DNA of 64,000 nucleotides from assembly GCA_007449985.2 (NCBI GenBank), contig VIIQ02000686.1:186001-250000 (forward strand), given 5' to 3'. This stretch comes from Desmodesmus armatus. Taxonomy: Eukaryota; Chlorophyta; Chlorophyceae; Sphaeropleales; Scenedesmaceae. The notes beneath the pieces are model-generated. The model was not told the origin of the DNA and ran no database searches. It saw only the letters and a list, made by a program, of their open reading frames with translations. Of this stretch, positions 37,720 to 51,280 are shown piece by piece; the stretch's first letter is position 1; every line of letters begins with the position of its first letter. The position numbers and the translations under genes were made by a program.

Positions 37720-40037
37720 TCAGCACACACTGGGCTTAGATATGCTCCAGACTGACTTTGTGTCACCGCTCTTGATGGACACACCAGCACTCTGCACTTG
37801 CAAGGGGGGCTGCTGCTCCTGGCGGCCAGTGAAAGCCTCATGATTGATGAAAACCGAGCCTGCAGTATTCACGATTGACCCCGTGTAGTCCGCATTGATG
37901 GTGGTGGTAATGGCCTTCCCTTCGGCAAATGCACCAGCTGCAATTCCATACACAGGCACAGTTCCTGCAGCCACCCGCCGTTGCTTGTTGGCATTGATGG
38001 GCCAGTGCACCAGCTGCATCGAAGTGCCCACGGACATAGCTGCGATAAGCATTTCGGCCTTGATAGGTGTGTCCTTGGCAGTTGCATTGAAGACAACCTC
38101 ACCACTGCCTGCATGAGTGACAGTCACTCCAAGTGTATTGTTTGTTTCATGCCACTGAAACAATGCCATCTGCTTTGGGATGCCCCAAATGCGGTGCCCT
38201 GCATCACACGTTGCCGATGAGTCAACCCAAATCCGCATGATGCTGTTTGGTGCTGCCGCCTTGCAGCCTGGCTCAAAAACTCCCACAGTATACATGAGCT
38301 CACTGTAGGGTCCAACAGGGGTATCTTCATACTGCAGTGCTGCAATCAAGCCAAATCCACCATTGTACTTCCACTCAGGGCGCCCCGCCCAGGCAGGCGG
38401 GTAGGTGGGGGCAGGAGGGAGCGACGACTGTGAGTTAACCATGAACGCCAGTGCTCTTAGCACAGTGATGTTCCATGGAAGGGTTTCGAAGGCTGCGGGT
38501 GGAATTACCATGCAGGGCACACAGCAAAGGGAGAGGGGCGACAAACTTGTGTCGAGAGCGCTTGGTGAGTTTGTGGTGTCACAGCCGCTGCGGCAGGCCC
38601 TGCCTGAGCTGAACTGCGCCGGTGCTGAATAAAACGGGCGGGCAAGTACAGACCGCCTGTAGCTGCCCGCCATCCCCCAGATTAAGGCAGATGTCATATC
38701 TGACAGTGCACATCTGCACATCCGATCTAGCAGTGGTAGATGCTGTTGATTGGACAACCGGTTGCCAAGTTGGCAAAGGTCTTCAAGTTGCCTTGGAGCG
38801 CGGAAAGCTAGATACTCAAGAGATAGAACCATTTCACATACCTGGGTTGCGCTCCAACTGCTCCGCAGCTGCTCGTTTGGACCGTCAACAACAGTGTCAA
38901 CATTGCAAGACAGCAGGGCGGGTGCAGCAGGAAGCGCGGCCACTGAAAGTGGCACCATCCATCATGTTGCTGATCACTGTGAAAGCCAGGTTGAAAACAC
39001 AGAGCCAACATTGTACCCCACGGCAGTACCCGCATGCTCCTGCTAGTGATGCTGCAGGGTGGCCGTCCCAGTGGTTGCGGCACATCACGATGTGACAGCA
39101 AGCCAAAGTAGTGACCCTACAGCTATGACACTCACACCATCATGATGCTGTGCAGAGGTCAGGTTTGTGGTCTGTGCGGCTGTGAATGTCAGATGCTGCA
39201 GCTGTCTTCTGGTATCATGCCGAGATGTGTCTTCCATGCTGTCTCCAGGCACCCTGCTATACAGTCACTGCAGTGCCTAGATGTAACTATCGTATGTCTC
39301 AGCCAAGCGCTTGCACTTACAGCATGCGATGTTTTCAGCTTGCCGTGCCCTTGACCGTTCAGGGTCATCATAATGGAGGCCTGCACAGCAACACATGACA
39401 AGATGATGCAAGTTCAGGATGCTACCAATGCTGCCAATACCACCAATGCTACCCGGCAATGCGGCATGGACCACGCCATTGCATCCGGCAACCTGCCTGT
39501 GGTTGCACCAGTTGTGCCAACTGCTGCACAACAAATAGGGTTGCAGTTGCTACTGACAAGTTGGGGGCAAGCTGCACTTCTCAAAGCTTCACCTCTGAGA
39601 CCATTGCCTAGGAGTGCTCTGTGTATTGAGCAGGTAATGCTACGAGCGAGGCACAACTATGACAGGAAGCCCGAAGCGTGTCCGAGTCAGTAGACGCGCA
39701 TTGCTGCTGGCGGAGGGGAGCCTGCAGGGACAGTCACCTATGCCGTTAGGGCCTGATGTCGGCGACCCAACAGCAGCTCCTGCATCTTTGTTCATGGGGG
39801 CAGCTGCAGGTGGTCCTGGAGCTGGCATAGCAGATGCTTGCAGCAGCCAAGGTGCTGCAGGCCAGGAGCAGTAGCACATGGGAGGCAAGGCAGCGGTCAG
39901 GCCCCGGTCCAGATGGCATTGTTTGTTTTGCTGATACTTATTTCATGCTCACCGTTACCAGCTGCAGGCGTGGCACAGAGGACCGCGAACGACAGTGCAA
40001 GTGCGACCAACCGAGGTCCACATTCTTGCAGAACCAT
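37720..40037 (-). CDS. Secreted acetoacetate-decarboxylase-fold protein
   Basis: Three exons, 40037-39953, 39854-39738 and 38492-37720, join in phase to 324 residues. The first encodes a signal peptide (VALALSFAVLCATPAAG), the second a Pro/Ala-rich linker. The third encodes a domain like the acetoacetate decarboxylase superfamily: PPAWAGRPEWKYNGGFG, GPYSELMYTVG, RIWVDSS and HRIWGIPKQMA match the conserved GPY-E-L and W-GIPK blocks. I did not identify the Schiff-base lysine of true decarboxylases, so the reaction is unknown. Export from the cell or to a vacuole is likely. The gene is divergent from the flavoprotein oxidase. The open frame continues upstream of 38492, but the acceptor CCACCCGCAG fits the phase of exon 2 exactly. 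Confidence 0.7.
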
Positions 40038-40435
40038 ATTCGCATTCACAGCTCCGAAGGACCAGAGAACAAGTACTCACAGGCGTCGCTTGGAGGGAAG
40101 CAGGGCCCCGCAATATAGCCCATCGAGTCACCTCATGCATGCATGTCCCTCCGGCGACCATCCAATGTGCGACGCAAAAAAACAAACCGGATGTCGACGC
40201 GAGTAAAGAGGCCCGTCTGCGACACTGAAAAACCTGGTGAACAGCGTCCCAAACAAAAACATACAAGCATCTTGGCCAAAAAAGGTGACACGCCGCCCCT
40301 TCGAGACTTCGTCCCCCTTTGGGCTAAACCGCTAAACCGAAACTGCATCCGCCGTACAAAGCGATCAAAGGAGACACGCTTCCAACATCCTCCTTCATCT
40401 TCATCACTCGTCTCTCATAAATCCCTGTTTTTTGC
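40038..40435. promoter_or_regulatory. Shared promoter of two secreted enzymes
   Basis: 398 bases separate the oppositely oriented starts of the decarboxylase-fold gene and the flavoprotein oxidase gene. No clear TATA box was found. The arrangement suggests co-expression, by inference only. Confidence 0.45.
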
Positions 40436-43400
40436 ATGCTTTCGCCCGCCAGAGACATGTACAAAGCTGCTGCTGCCGCCGCAGCAGTTCTGCTGCTGTT
40501 GGTCCTTGGGCCTGCGGAAGCTATCAGGCATGAGACAACACCTGGCCGGCAGCTTACATCGGCTGTGACATCTAACTACTCAGCTGCTTACCAGTACCTC
40601 TCGTGTACACCTGGAGTCCAAGAGACCCCTGCCTCTACGCAGGAGGTTGCAGAGATCATCACCAGACTGTACCAGACAGCACAGGCTGGCACGCCTGTTA
40701 CGTTGCGTGTCTCACGCCCCCACTTCCACAGCTCGGCGAGCTTCGTTTGCCCGATAGGCTCTGTACGCCCTCTCAACGCCTCACAATCAAATGTGACAGG
40801 CAGCACATCAGCAGCCACAGAAGTTGGCCTGCTGCAAACCAAGCTGAATAAGGTCCTGGCAGTTGACCCTGTGAAGTCCACCATGCGAGTGGGGTCTGGC
40901 ATCACCATCACCGAGCTTTTGAAGGAGGCCACTAAAAACAGCATGAGCCTGCAGGTGGGTGGGAGGAACAAGTTGTAAGACGCGCGGGAGTACAGCTGCA
41001 GGGACTGAAGCAAGCATGTGGCCCTTGTGGTCTCAAATACGCTGCATGCATGACTGACAGCGCAAGTTGCTGTTGCACAACCATGCATGGACAGAACTGC
41101 AGTTGTCAGATCACTGGTGTATGCATGCATGGAAGGCTAGTGGGTTGAAAATGGCTGACCGTCAGGCGGCCTGATCAGCTAATGGGGCCGGTTACTAAAT
41201 GATGGAGCACCGTGACAGTGTGCCAGCAGCAAGCATAGCAACAACATTGCTTGCTGAGCAACCACACATGCCAGCGTGTTCAGCACTGAGCCACCCCCCC
41301 CCCCCCCCGCGTAGTAGCAGCAGTCCCCACTTTGCTCTGTTTCCTGCTATGCAGATTGGGACGGTTCCAATTTATGCTGGACTGACCGTGGCTGGGGTGC
41401 TGGCCACATCTGCACATGGCACAGGTGTGTGCGGCAGGCTACTAGGATGTAGGGTTTAGGGTTTGGGGTGCAGTACACCGCGCGCTAGACCAGACGTTAA
41501 AGCTGCGATGCTGTTGGTCGCACAACCCCACAGCTTTGCATGTTTTGACACATGGTCCCAGATACCACTTGCCTGTGACGTTGCGCAAGCCGGCTGTGCC
41601 TTGAAAAGTAGCATGAAGGCATGTGGTACACCTGCAGGCACACCCATGCACCGAGGTGTGGGCCAAACCATCACGCTGCTGTTGTCAGGGTGTTGTGTTG
41701 ATGACATGTGCAGGCGATTTGACCCTCAGCACGTTTGCTGACACAGTCTTAGAGGTGACCTGGGTCGATGGTACAGGCAAGGTCCATGTGTCAAAGAAAG
41801 GAGATGCTGACTTCACAGCATTCAACGGAGGTCTGGGGGTGTTTGGTGTCATGACCGAGCTGCTGCTTCAACTGACACCCACAAGCAACGCCGAGCTGAT
41901 CACACTGAAACAGAGTGACACCAACATGATGGCCAACATCGATGGTTTGCTGAAGGTGTGGGTCCAAGACTGCATGTGCATTCACTCTGATTTGTTGCTG
42001 GCACACTGTGCTGGCAGCCTGCCTTTTTTCTGAGGCATGATTAGAGGGGCAGCCCCCCCTGTGCCACACTGTCAGTGACAGTATTGCTCCTGTAGTTATT
42101 GAAGTTCTCTTGCTGCAGATAGTTGCCGATACAGCTTCACATGCGCGCACTCCACCCCACATGATTGACAGCGAATGTGGTGCAGAGCACCCACAGGTAC
42201 TGCGGAGGTGTGTCAACCCTTCATCATGATCTCCTGCTGCACTGTTCCATGCCGTGCATGCCTGCAGGTGTCTCCACACATGATGATTCTTTGGCGGCCA
42301 GATGCCGGCAGTTACAATGCCTACCTCCTCCGTCCAGCTGCTGCCAATGCCACCGTGGACACAAACCCCGCCATAGAGATGTCCCTGAGCCCTAGCACCA
42401 GGGAAGAGGCCAACCAAGACAGGCCCTTCAAATTGTTCAACAGTGTGCCCAGCGATGACTCAAGCTTCTTTGGTTTCTTCTGCCCTGCAATAGTAAGGAA
42501 TGAGGCTGCTGCCTTCTGCTGCTAGTTGGAGGGCTGCACAACTAGCCCTGAGGGCTTCAGGGCTACAGAGTCTGACCAGCGCAATGAACTGACCCAAGCA
42601 AGCCCTGCTGATTTCCAGGGTAGGCCACCCATCAAGCACAGTGCCGGCATGCTGCATTGCGTGCATATGATCCTTTGCACAACCAGCCTGGTTGATTGGA
42701 CTGCTACTCTGTACGCCGGTGTTTGTTATTGCCTGCAACAGAAGCAACAGATGCTGGCAGTTGCTTGGGCGTCTGTGGGTGCTGGTGCCTCCGCCAAGCG
42801 TCTCGTCAACGTGACAGCACCAACAAATCAGCTGCTGGCTGCTGAATGTGGGGAGTACTGTGCGTGGAACAACATGAACCAGATTATGGCAACTGCTTCG
42901 GATGTTGGTGAGCATTGGTACCCTCCATTCCCACACCTGTTGGCAGCAAGGCACCTTCTAGTTGGGTCCGGTCTTTTGGCTGGTTTCAAACCTGGTTTCA
43001 AGGCTTGCTGCATTCATGTGCCGCACAAAGGTCGCCTGCTCAGCTCTTGCCAGGAGGCCAGTAGGGCGGGGCAACACAAGCAAGGCAACTTGTCTGGCGT
43101 GGGTGTCCATGCAAGTTGCAGGGTCCCTTGTTGGGACCAAATGGCCTCGTGATCTGCCTCCTGACATGCCGCCTTTTTCCGCACTCACATGCCGCGCACT
43201 CCCTGTTCTTGCAGAGTTCACCATTGAGTTTGACCAGTTGTCCGAATGGATAGCCACTGTCAAGTCCATATTTGAGCAGGACCTGTTTGAAGGCGGTGCA
43301 AAAAGGTATGCACCAATCTGCTTGGCTTGGCAAGCCAGCCTTTGAAGGGCTGTTTACAGCCCTTCTGAGAGACGGCTGCCATACCCACAGCCTCCCTGTT

Positions 43401-44840
43401 CTGTACGTATGGTGTACACCTTACACATGTGTGTCCGTGCGGCATGCGCCCATGCATGCGTGCGCATGTGCGTGTCAAGCTTTGAGATGTGAGGAGCACG
43501 TCGTCCTGCTGCAGTCCTTTCAGCACTCATATATCACACTCAGTTGCAAATAGCCACAGAAGCAGCTATTTGTGCCATGGAATCCGTGTGCTTTTCGTGT
43601 TTGCACCCCCTGCCAATGTTGTTAGGTACCGCTGTATGGGACCTGGTGCAATGTGGATCCGTTTTGGCGCTCCCTGTGATGGGGTGACTGCTACGCCCTG
43701 TGGCTTGAAGCGCCCTGTCTATGTGCAATCAACTTGGATACGATCACGCGTTGCCCCAGACTACCCCATGAGATACCAGTTTGTGGCTGACTTGATAGAA
43801 GAGGTCACCTTGTGCAAGTAAGCAGGTGTTTTCTGCACGCTCGCAGCCGTGGCACGGTGCAGCAGTAGCAGCATTGGCGTATGACGCTCTCAGTCGCCCT
43901 TTCACAACGCGCATTCAAGGGAACATCTTTCTGTGCGCTGCATGATGGCGTTGTCGAGACGCAGCTAGCAGTTTGCCGTACATGCTCTGCGCAATCGATT
44001 ACTAATATCGGAGTGCCTCTCGTCACTGCGGTGGGACCACGGCAGCATTGTGCCGGCATGCATGGTCGTTTGCCAAATGGCAGTGGCAGCTGTACAACAT
44101 ATACAACAGCAGTGTTCCGCATGTCAAGACCGGACTTGCATTGCCTGGTCTGAGCGCAGGTTCAAGGGTAGGCCCCACTGGGGCAAGAACTTTGACCGCA
44201 CCTTCCTGCACCCACGGTGCCCCATCGTCCCACTCTACCCTAACTTTGACACTCTCTTGGACCTGGCCAAGCAGCACGATCCTGCTGGAATGTTCAAGAC
44301 GCAGCTGTTTGACCGCATGGTGGCCCAGGATGAAGTGACCCCCTTCCCTCAGTGCACGTATGTGAACCATTGCGGCCTGTACGGCACTGCTCAATAGTGT
44401 GCCTGTGTACACCTAAAGTCTATAGGCAGCCGTAGCTGTTCACGCACTGTTCTGCACTGGAGACTGCCATGTCGCAGAGGGCTAGCTGATAGCATCATAT
44501 CGCATGGGCTCAAATGCTGACAGTACAAAAATATCTCCATGGCTGCACATACAAGCCAGTGACTGCTTGTTTCCCCTTGCATGCTGCAATGTCCGTGGCC
44601 CATCCTCAAGGCTTGAAGGAGGAGATTGTCAGAGCAGGAGTTTGTCAACACCGGCTGATTTTGAACGCGCCTTGTTTGCGATGTTGCAGGCCCCAGATGA
44701 AGTGCTACTGTACTGCTGACTCCCACTGCCGCCCTGGTGAGAAGTGTGTGCCATCCCTGGCTCTCCCTGACTACAAGGTCTGCAAGCCCACTGATGACAT
44801 GGACAAGCCCGGCAGTATTGTGGGCCAAATATTTGGGTAG
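40436..44840 (+). CDS. L-gulonolactone-oxidase-like FAD-linked oxidase, secreted
   Basis: Member of the aldonolactone oxidase group of FAD-linked oxidases, which oxidise sugar lactones at the ring carbon. Nine exons close in frame to 614 residues: 40436-40954, 41355-41424, 41714-41955, 42268-42492, 42751-42907, 43215-43305, 43626-43817, 44160-44357 and 44690-44840. A signal peptide (AAVLLLLVLGPAEA) is followed by an FAD-binding region (AGLTVAGVLATSAHGTG), a central lactone-oxidase domain, the hallmark GRPHWGKNF and the helix LDLAKQHDPAGMF. The C-terminus KCYCTADSHCRPGEKC matches the cysteine-rich tail of plant gulonolactone oxidases. Two in-frame ATGs (40436, 40457) both precede the signal peptide. 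The substrate cannot be read from sequence. An inverted fragment of exon 8 lies at 36992-37089. Confidence 0.9.
41449..41468 (+). repeat. Short telomere-like TTTAGGG run
   Basis: GTAGGGTTTAGGGTTTGGGG lies in the second intron of the oxidase gene. Two to three units of the plant-type telomere motif could be chance. Confidence 0.5.
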
Positions 44841-45905
44841 TGAACCTAGTATTTGAGTAGTGCACAGTGTGGCTGGGTGGTGAATTGGGGGGCATGGCGT
44901 CAAAGAGAGATGACAGGGGTCACACCTGTTGCGAAAGATGAACTCTGAATGGGCTGCCCAAGTTGAATTGGGGGTGAGAAGTGAGTGCAATGTGTGTCAG
45001 AATGGTGTGACAGTGCGTCGCGCACTGCACAGTTGCTGCATAATGTGGATGTTGGATTATCGTGGTTCCTCTTGATGTTTATCTGTATGGTTGGCCACCT
45101 TCAAAAATCGGTTGGCCACCTTCACTCAGGTGCTGTCATTATGAAGTTCACCGCAGCAGTGAGCCCCATGGCATGTGCCTTCGCTCTTGCTGGCTGTACT
45201 TTGTAATAAGATCGCAGAGGCTGAAGCTGCCCTGTCTGTCAACGGAAAGAAGTAGGTAGTGATGCATATGCATGTGCAGCTTGCTGGCTGTACTTGTAAT
45301 CATGTTCCAACACCCTAAATGGGGGCCAGCCGGTTTGATGTTGAACGGTTGCACAGCCACACAGCAGCATGCGGTGTACAAACCTACCCTACAGGGCCAC
45401 CCTTGCGACATTCACACCTGCAACATGTTCTGCCACACCTTGGAAGCATTGGGGCCTCCTTAAAGGCAAGGCTTTGATTTCATGTTGCGTGACGGGGCAA
45501 GGCCAAAGATTGGGCCACCTGTGAACTGAATTACCACAGTGACCATGCACGAGCAGCAAGGAGGCATGCTGGCCTTCAGAGTGTCAATGGTAGGGCAGCT
45601 AATTCTGTGCTGCAGCCCACCTAACTCCCTAGAGAGCGCCAAAAGTGCCGACCTCTGGCTTGGTCAGCCTGCACAGCACCCCTGTCCCTTTGGCACGGTT
45701 GGCAACCGCCGGCCAAAGGGCACGTTAACATCTCAGGCATCTCAGTCCCGCACTGCTGCAGCAGCTGCACCGCAAAAAAATCACATGCAAGCACCCATGT
45801 GCAGGCTGTAGTATATCACAAGTATAACTGCAGGAGCTGCGCCTCACGCAACAGCTCGCATTGTGCATCATCTGCCCAACACCAGCTACTGCCCGCACCT
45901 GCCTA
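44841..45905. other. Convergent intergenic region, no gene seen
   Basis: Lies between the oxidase stop and the PRP4 stop, so it should hold both 3' untranslated regions. A short direct repeat, TTGCTGGCTGTACTT, occurs near 45187 and 45280. No exon series or RNA gene was seen. Confidence 0.6.
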
Positions 45906-48900
45906 TCAGCCTAGCTCCATTGCACCTCCTCCTTCCTCTTCACTATCCTCCCCACTGCTGGTGTCATCGCTGTCTGCTAACAAGTCCGGCAATCCCTCCT
46001 CCGGCGCCCAAACCTTTATCGTACGATCATAGCTCACACTGCCCAGCAGCATATCAAAGTGACCCCCCAACCCCACCCCTCCCTCTAACCGCTGTCGCTG
46101 CTTCTGTCCCTGCTGCTGCTCCTGCTGCATGCTGTCCTGCATTTCTGCATCTGCGCCGGCGCCGGTCCATGCTGGGCACAAGTCTGCCGCCATGACCTTG
46201 CCTTCATGGCCGGAACATACCCGCAGGCAGCGCCAGTTGCGTGTGCTCCATAGCTTCGCCTGTGGCAGCACGGTGAAGAGATGTGATGGTTGTGGTGATG
46301 GTGGCATATGACAGGCAAGCAGCAGCGCCAGCGGCAACAGTCAGCGAAGCCTTCAAATGGCAGTGCAGGCGGTGTGCACCATACAGCAAGAGTGACATGC
46401 ATGTGGGTTTGACTTGTGGTGGGCAGCCTGAGGTAGCGCCGGGCATCAAGCCCGCCAGCACAGGCACATTCAAACATGACGTAGTGACAGATGCAAGGTG
46501 TGCGCAGCATGATGTGCACGGGCACAGGGATTGTTTGGCACTGCTGCATTGGGCACCCTGCATCAAGCGCCACCACTGGGCCATACAGGAGAACACTTGT
46601 GACAGGAGAAGGCACAGACCTGCACTGTACATTACAGTACAGTGCAGTACTACATCACAATACACAACAGTACAGTAATCTACCATACTGTTTGTACGGG
46701 ACTGTACAGTGATGTAATTGAGCTGCCAGGCTGGCACTGTCCATGCAGCTGTGCGCACACACGCACCTGTCTGTCAAAGCCTGCTGTGAGCAGCACGTGG
46801 CCGCTGCCTGGCTGCCAGCGCACTGTGCTGATGAGTGAGGTGTGAGCAGGCAGGGTGTAGACCGCCTTGCGCTGCCGCAGGTCCCACACCTTGGCCATGT
46901 TGTCATCACCACCTGCGGTGGTATAAGGATGATAAAGGGCACAAGATGCAGATCACTACACGCATCCTGTTCCATCTTGTGCGAGGCTGCAACCAACTGG
47001 GGCATCTTGTGCAGGTACGTTGCCACACCGTTCTCAGCAGACCCAGGGCATGAGTGTATGCAACAGCTGTAAGGCTGCAAGAGTGGGCTTCACGGTGGTA
47101 TGAAGCTTGAATCCCTTTCAGCGCTGCGGCATGCGGGCATTTTGCGGATGTCCTTACGCACCTGTGGCCACATGATACCCATCTGGAGCAAAGTCTATGG
47201 CCAGCACCTGCCGTACATGCCCTTGTAACACAAACACACTGCGCCCAGTGCGACAGTCCCAGATGCGGCCTGCATACATAGCCGACAGCGGAGCACAGCA
47301 CAACACATTGGCCGGCAGAGCATCGACTTAAGTTGGCAATGACGACCGACGCTGCTGCTGGGGCAGCTCTTGTGATACATAGAAGCGAGCAGCACCATGC
47401 GCACCCAAGAGTTTGAAGCAGGCCAACTGAACTCCTGCACGCAAGCTTGCTGGGATGAACTTCGTGCTGAGCATACTTACCATATGCATCTAGGCCAACT
47501 GATCCCGCCAAGGAGCCGTCTGGGTGGAAGGCCACGCTGTAGACCTGCCGACTGTGCCCCTCCTGCTCCATGAGACAGGAGCCTGTCTCAATGTCCCACA
47601 TCCGCCACGTCATGTCATAGCTGGCAGTGGCCTGCAATCCACACACAAACGCACACAAGGACACCACACCGCTTGGAAATTTATGTTGCGCCTGCAGCTC
47701 CAAGCTGCTTGATGTGTGCAGGTCAAACCTCACGAGGGGAGCCTCCTGACGGATAAATGAGTTCCGTGATCCTGGGACAAAGCATCCCAGGCATTGCTCT
47801 TTGAAGCTATTAAAAACTTTCCACCGACAAGCTAGCTGATTTATCTTTTGGCTAAAAAGGTCTCAGTCAGACCACAACGTGGGACCAAACTGTGACTCAC
47901 AAAGTGCAGGCCCATCGGGTGGAATGCCACACGCCCCAGCCTGTCTGTGTGACCCTCCAGCTTCCGCAGCAGCTGTCCACTTTCAGTCCACAGCGCAGCA
48001 GAGCCGTCAGCACACCCAGTGCCCAGCGCCACTGTGCCGCTGCTGCCGGCAGCACCCTCGCCCTGCTGCTGCAGGTGTAGGGTGGGCCGCGCGTTGGGGT
48101 GCCATGCAACGCCGGTCAGGCGCTCTGTGGAAGCCCTGCGCAGGGTCAGCACATACAGGGATAATGTCAGCACAGACAGGATTGAGCGTTGGTATGTTCG
48201 AGTGCCTGCCAAGACAGCAAGCAGGGTGCAGCAGCATCCATATAGCTCGCCCTTGAACCCAGTCCGGGCGCAGGGGTGCGTGCTGGTGTGGCCAAAGAGT
48301 GACAGCCTGAGTAGAACAGACCAAGGGTGTGCAGTGCTGATACGAGCTTCATGGGCACATGTTTCTACGCGCATGAAGTCAAACAAAACCATGCCAACTT
48401 GAGCAGCGCGATGGTCCAGAACTCAGCGTACCTGAAGCCCAGGACTATTTTGCAGGCTGCATCTGCAGTCCACAGCTGCACGCCGCCACTCCAGCCACAT
48501 GTTGCCATCAGACTGCCATCGCCTGAGAAGCGCAAATCTGCACAAACATGCGCACGCACACAGCGGCATACAATGCATTCGTGCACAGCCTGATACAGAG
48601 GAGGTGGACACCAAGCACCACAGACAAGAGCTGGATGGACACGTACTGCCTTGCGCGATGGCCCACAGTCGGGCGTGACATCCCTTCCAACCACAAGGGC
48701 AGTCTGTGACCATGTGATGCAGACCATGTGACAACTTGTGCAAAACATACAGCACATTGGCAGTGTATCAGCTAAATCAAGCATGCGGTTTGTGCTTGAA
48801 CATGCTGAAAACATCGTGCTTCTATCCTGCTGCTGTGCCATACAGCGGTGCGCTGCACCAGCGTCGCTTGCGCACCTGACACAGGACGGTCATCACCAAT

Positions 48901-50682
48901 CTCACTGGAGATCTGAGACAACCGGTGCGCAGCATTCTCACATGTGTGACGTGCCTTGTCAAGCCCCTGCAGCACAGACGGCAGAACAAGGCAGCAAGGG
49001 GGGGGGGGGTCAGAGCGCACTCCCTGTGCCCCTGCTCCATGTGCCCCAGGCGCCGGACACACCCCTGCTGGGGCAGATGCAAGCTGCGGGGCCACGCCTG
49101 TTTGTTGGCATGCCTGCAACATTGGGAGCGTTGCACAGCCATGGCATCGCCAGACCTTGTTTATCCACACCACAGGCCCTTCCAACACAGTGCTACGGCT
49201 GCTTGGGGACCGACGCAACGCCACACCGCTCCTGCGTGTGACAACCTAGATGCTGTGTCCAGCACACAGCACAGCGAGCCCTTCAAGGCCCAGCCCACAC
49301 ACCTGCAGCACTTCTAGCCCACTCTGCCGCAACTGCTTTGCTGCTGCAATGCGTGCTGCAGCGCGCGGCAGCGACCATGCTGCGATGGCTTTGCGGGCCT
49401 CCACTAGGGAGTCCTCGCCCTCCGTGTAAAAGAGCTCCTTCTGAACCTCCACCTCCTCAACCACCACCTGCACATGTGAGTGCAGGACAAAGTGCGCCAA
49501 AGCGGTCAGGCCGTCCTCTTGCAGGTGCAGGCAGAAGCTGCACAGTATGCTGCATCATGCCATGGCCGTTGAAGCAATTCATGGATCATGCTTATAGAAT
49601 ATGCTGGCATGTACTTGCCCATGCTGTGTCTGGATGCTGCAAAGGCAGTGCCACTTCCCTGAGTGCATGCTTGAACGCATGCTTGCCAGGAAACCACTTT
49701 GTGTGGCCACACGGGCCTCCCTGCACTCACACCGTACCTGGCCTATGAGTGATCCGCCATCAAGCGCGCCCTCTCCTGCTGCCTCCCGCTCTGCCAGGAT
49801 TTTGCGCAAGCGCTCACGCCGCTCCATCTGCACGGTGCAGGACAAAGCTAGGTGTGAGTTACAAGCAACATGAGCGTCTGCGCTGTTTTGCGAACGCGCA
49901 CTTGTGCTGGAGCAGCAGCTGGCAGCGTGCTGAGCTCCCCAGGGGCAAGGTGTGCCACACACAGCCATGCAGGCGCCAGGCTGCAGGACATGTTCGTATG
50001 GCCCATCGTGGTCCTCCATAACATCTGCTGGCCGGGCCAGCAGAGTGTCTGGGAGGACAGGGAGAAGCACAAACAATCGAACCGCAGCACAGGTGATCAG
50101 TGGCATCAACAGGCATCCAAACTGACCGCCAGCAACCATACCAGCTGCAGGAGGGCAGTGCAGGCCCAGATGCCCGCCTTGCTCAGCAAGGGTCCCTGCA
50201 TTGTGCTGTGCAACGAAAAGAAACAATACATCTGGCCTGCTGAGTTGCAGCGGCATACCTCCTTCTCTCCAAATAGAGTGATGGGCTCCCCCAGCGCGCG
50301 CAGCATGGTCCTGACTTTGATGTCATCTGTGGGTACCACGGTGGATCGGATGCGCCTGCGCAACTCAAACTCGCGCAGCAGCTTCTCCTGCTCCTCCTTC
50401 TGCCGCTGGCCAGCCTGCACACCCACCCAGCATGTGCAGGACCAGTCGTGAGCGCAGATTGCAGGCCGCATGTGACTTTGGTTAGTGTGCTGGACCACCT
50501 GCTGCTGTCAAGTGTGGTGGGGGCACATGACGCATGTGGCCAGGCTGGTTTGAAGGCACTGTCTGCTGCTGTGCGAGGACTACAGACGTGCCCATACGTC
50601 GTTGTCGACGTATGGGGACAGCTGGTTCGATGAGACGCACCTCAGTGAGATCAAATGTGGCTCCATGGCTGCTCGCTGCCAT
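45906..50682 (-). CDS. PRP4: U4/U6 snRNP protein PRP4 (WD40)
   Basis: PRP4 is a core protein of the U4/U6 and tri-snRNP particles of the spliceosome and acts in the nucleus. Eleven exons splice in frame to 547 residues: 50682-50641, 50414-50259, 49827-49738, 49467-49303, 48966-48876, 48537-48432, 48135-47901, 47631-47481, 47269-47162, 46912-46767 and 46259-45906. The N-terminal splicing-factor motif reads [18 protein letters not shown] then RRERLRKIL, followed by a Glu-rich helix with [11 protein letters not shown]. Seven WD40 repeats follow ([87 protein letters not shown]). The last repeat holds a Gln-rich insert, and the protein ends in an acidic tail ([11 protein letters not shown]). Confidence 0.95.
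50591..50616. repeat. Hairpin, 11-bp arms and 4-base loop
   Basis: CCCATACGTCG and CGACGTATGGG are exact complements around TTGT. The hairpin sits 25 bases inside the first PRP4 intron, close to its donor. Confidence 0.95.
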
Positions 50683-50701
50683 CGTGGCTGCTCCTGCTGT
50701 C

Positions 50702-50735
<34 letters not shown>

Positions 50736-51280
50736 CCAAGCAGTGGGTAGCGCTGCTTCAGGGAGGCAGGTTCTGAAAGGGTAAAACCAATATGTGTGCG
50801 TCACACAAGCAAAGCAAGACGCACAACAATTCAACTTGTGCAGATCAGTTACTGATCTTGTCTTGTTGAAGGAGATCAGAGACGATGGCTGCTGAAGCTG
50901 GTGACACGTATCCAATCTACATTGCCCCCTTTTCCCTGAATGCAAGGGCCAGCTGGAGTGAACCCGCCTTGACTTGACTTGACCCGTGGCCTACGGTACT
51001 CGTGTTGACTGGGTGTTCCTGGTGTGCCTGGTCGAGCTTTCATTTCTTTTTTTAAGGCACCTCGTAATCCGTATACCCGGCAAAGTCACAACTCAGCACT
51101 AGACCTCTCCAGCCTATCTGCAGCTGACTCAGGCACCTGTTAACGCTATCCTCTGTGCATAAGAGTTTCTGCCTTCATTCATGTGACCAGAGATCACATA
51201 GCACTCTACAAGGCCGCAGGCGGTCTCCTGCACATCTGCTTTTCAAACAAAGCTGCTGTCACCTGCTTCCCGCTGCCAGC
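50683..51280. promoter_or_regulatory. Divergent promoter interval PRP4 / bZIP
   Basis: 598 bases between opposite starts, including a (GCT)n run at 50706-50735 just upstream of the PRP4 start. No specific element was identified. Confidence 0.4.

Noticed and set aside
38493..38958. Upstream extension of the decarboxylase-fold open frame to 412 codons
   Set aside because: A CCACCCGCAG acceptor at 38492 fits the phase of the signal-peptide exons; the upstream residues show no family similarity.
43844..43954. Open segment WHGAAVAALAYDAL between oxidase exons 7 and 8
   Set aside because: Exon 7 and exon 8 join directly in phase to give the expected CKFKGRPHWGKN; including the segment would break the frame.
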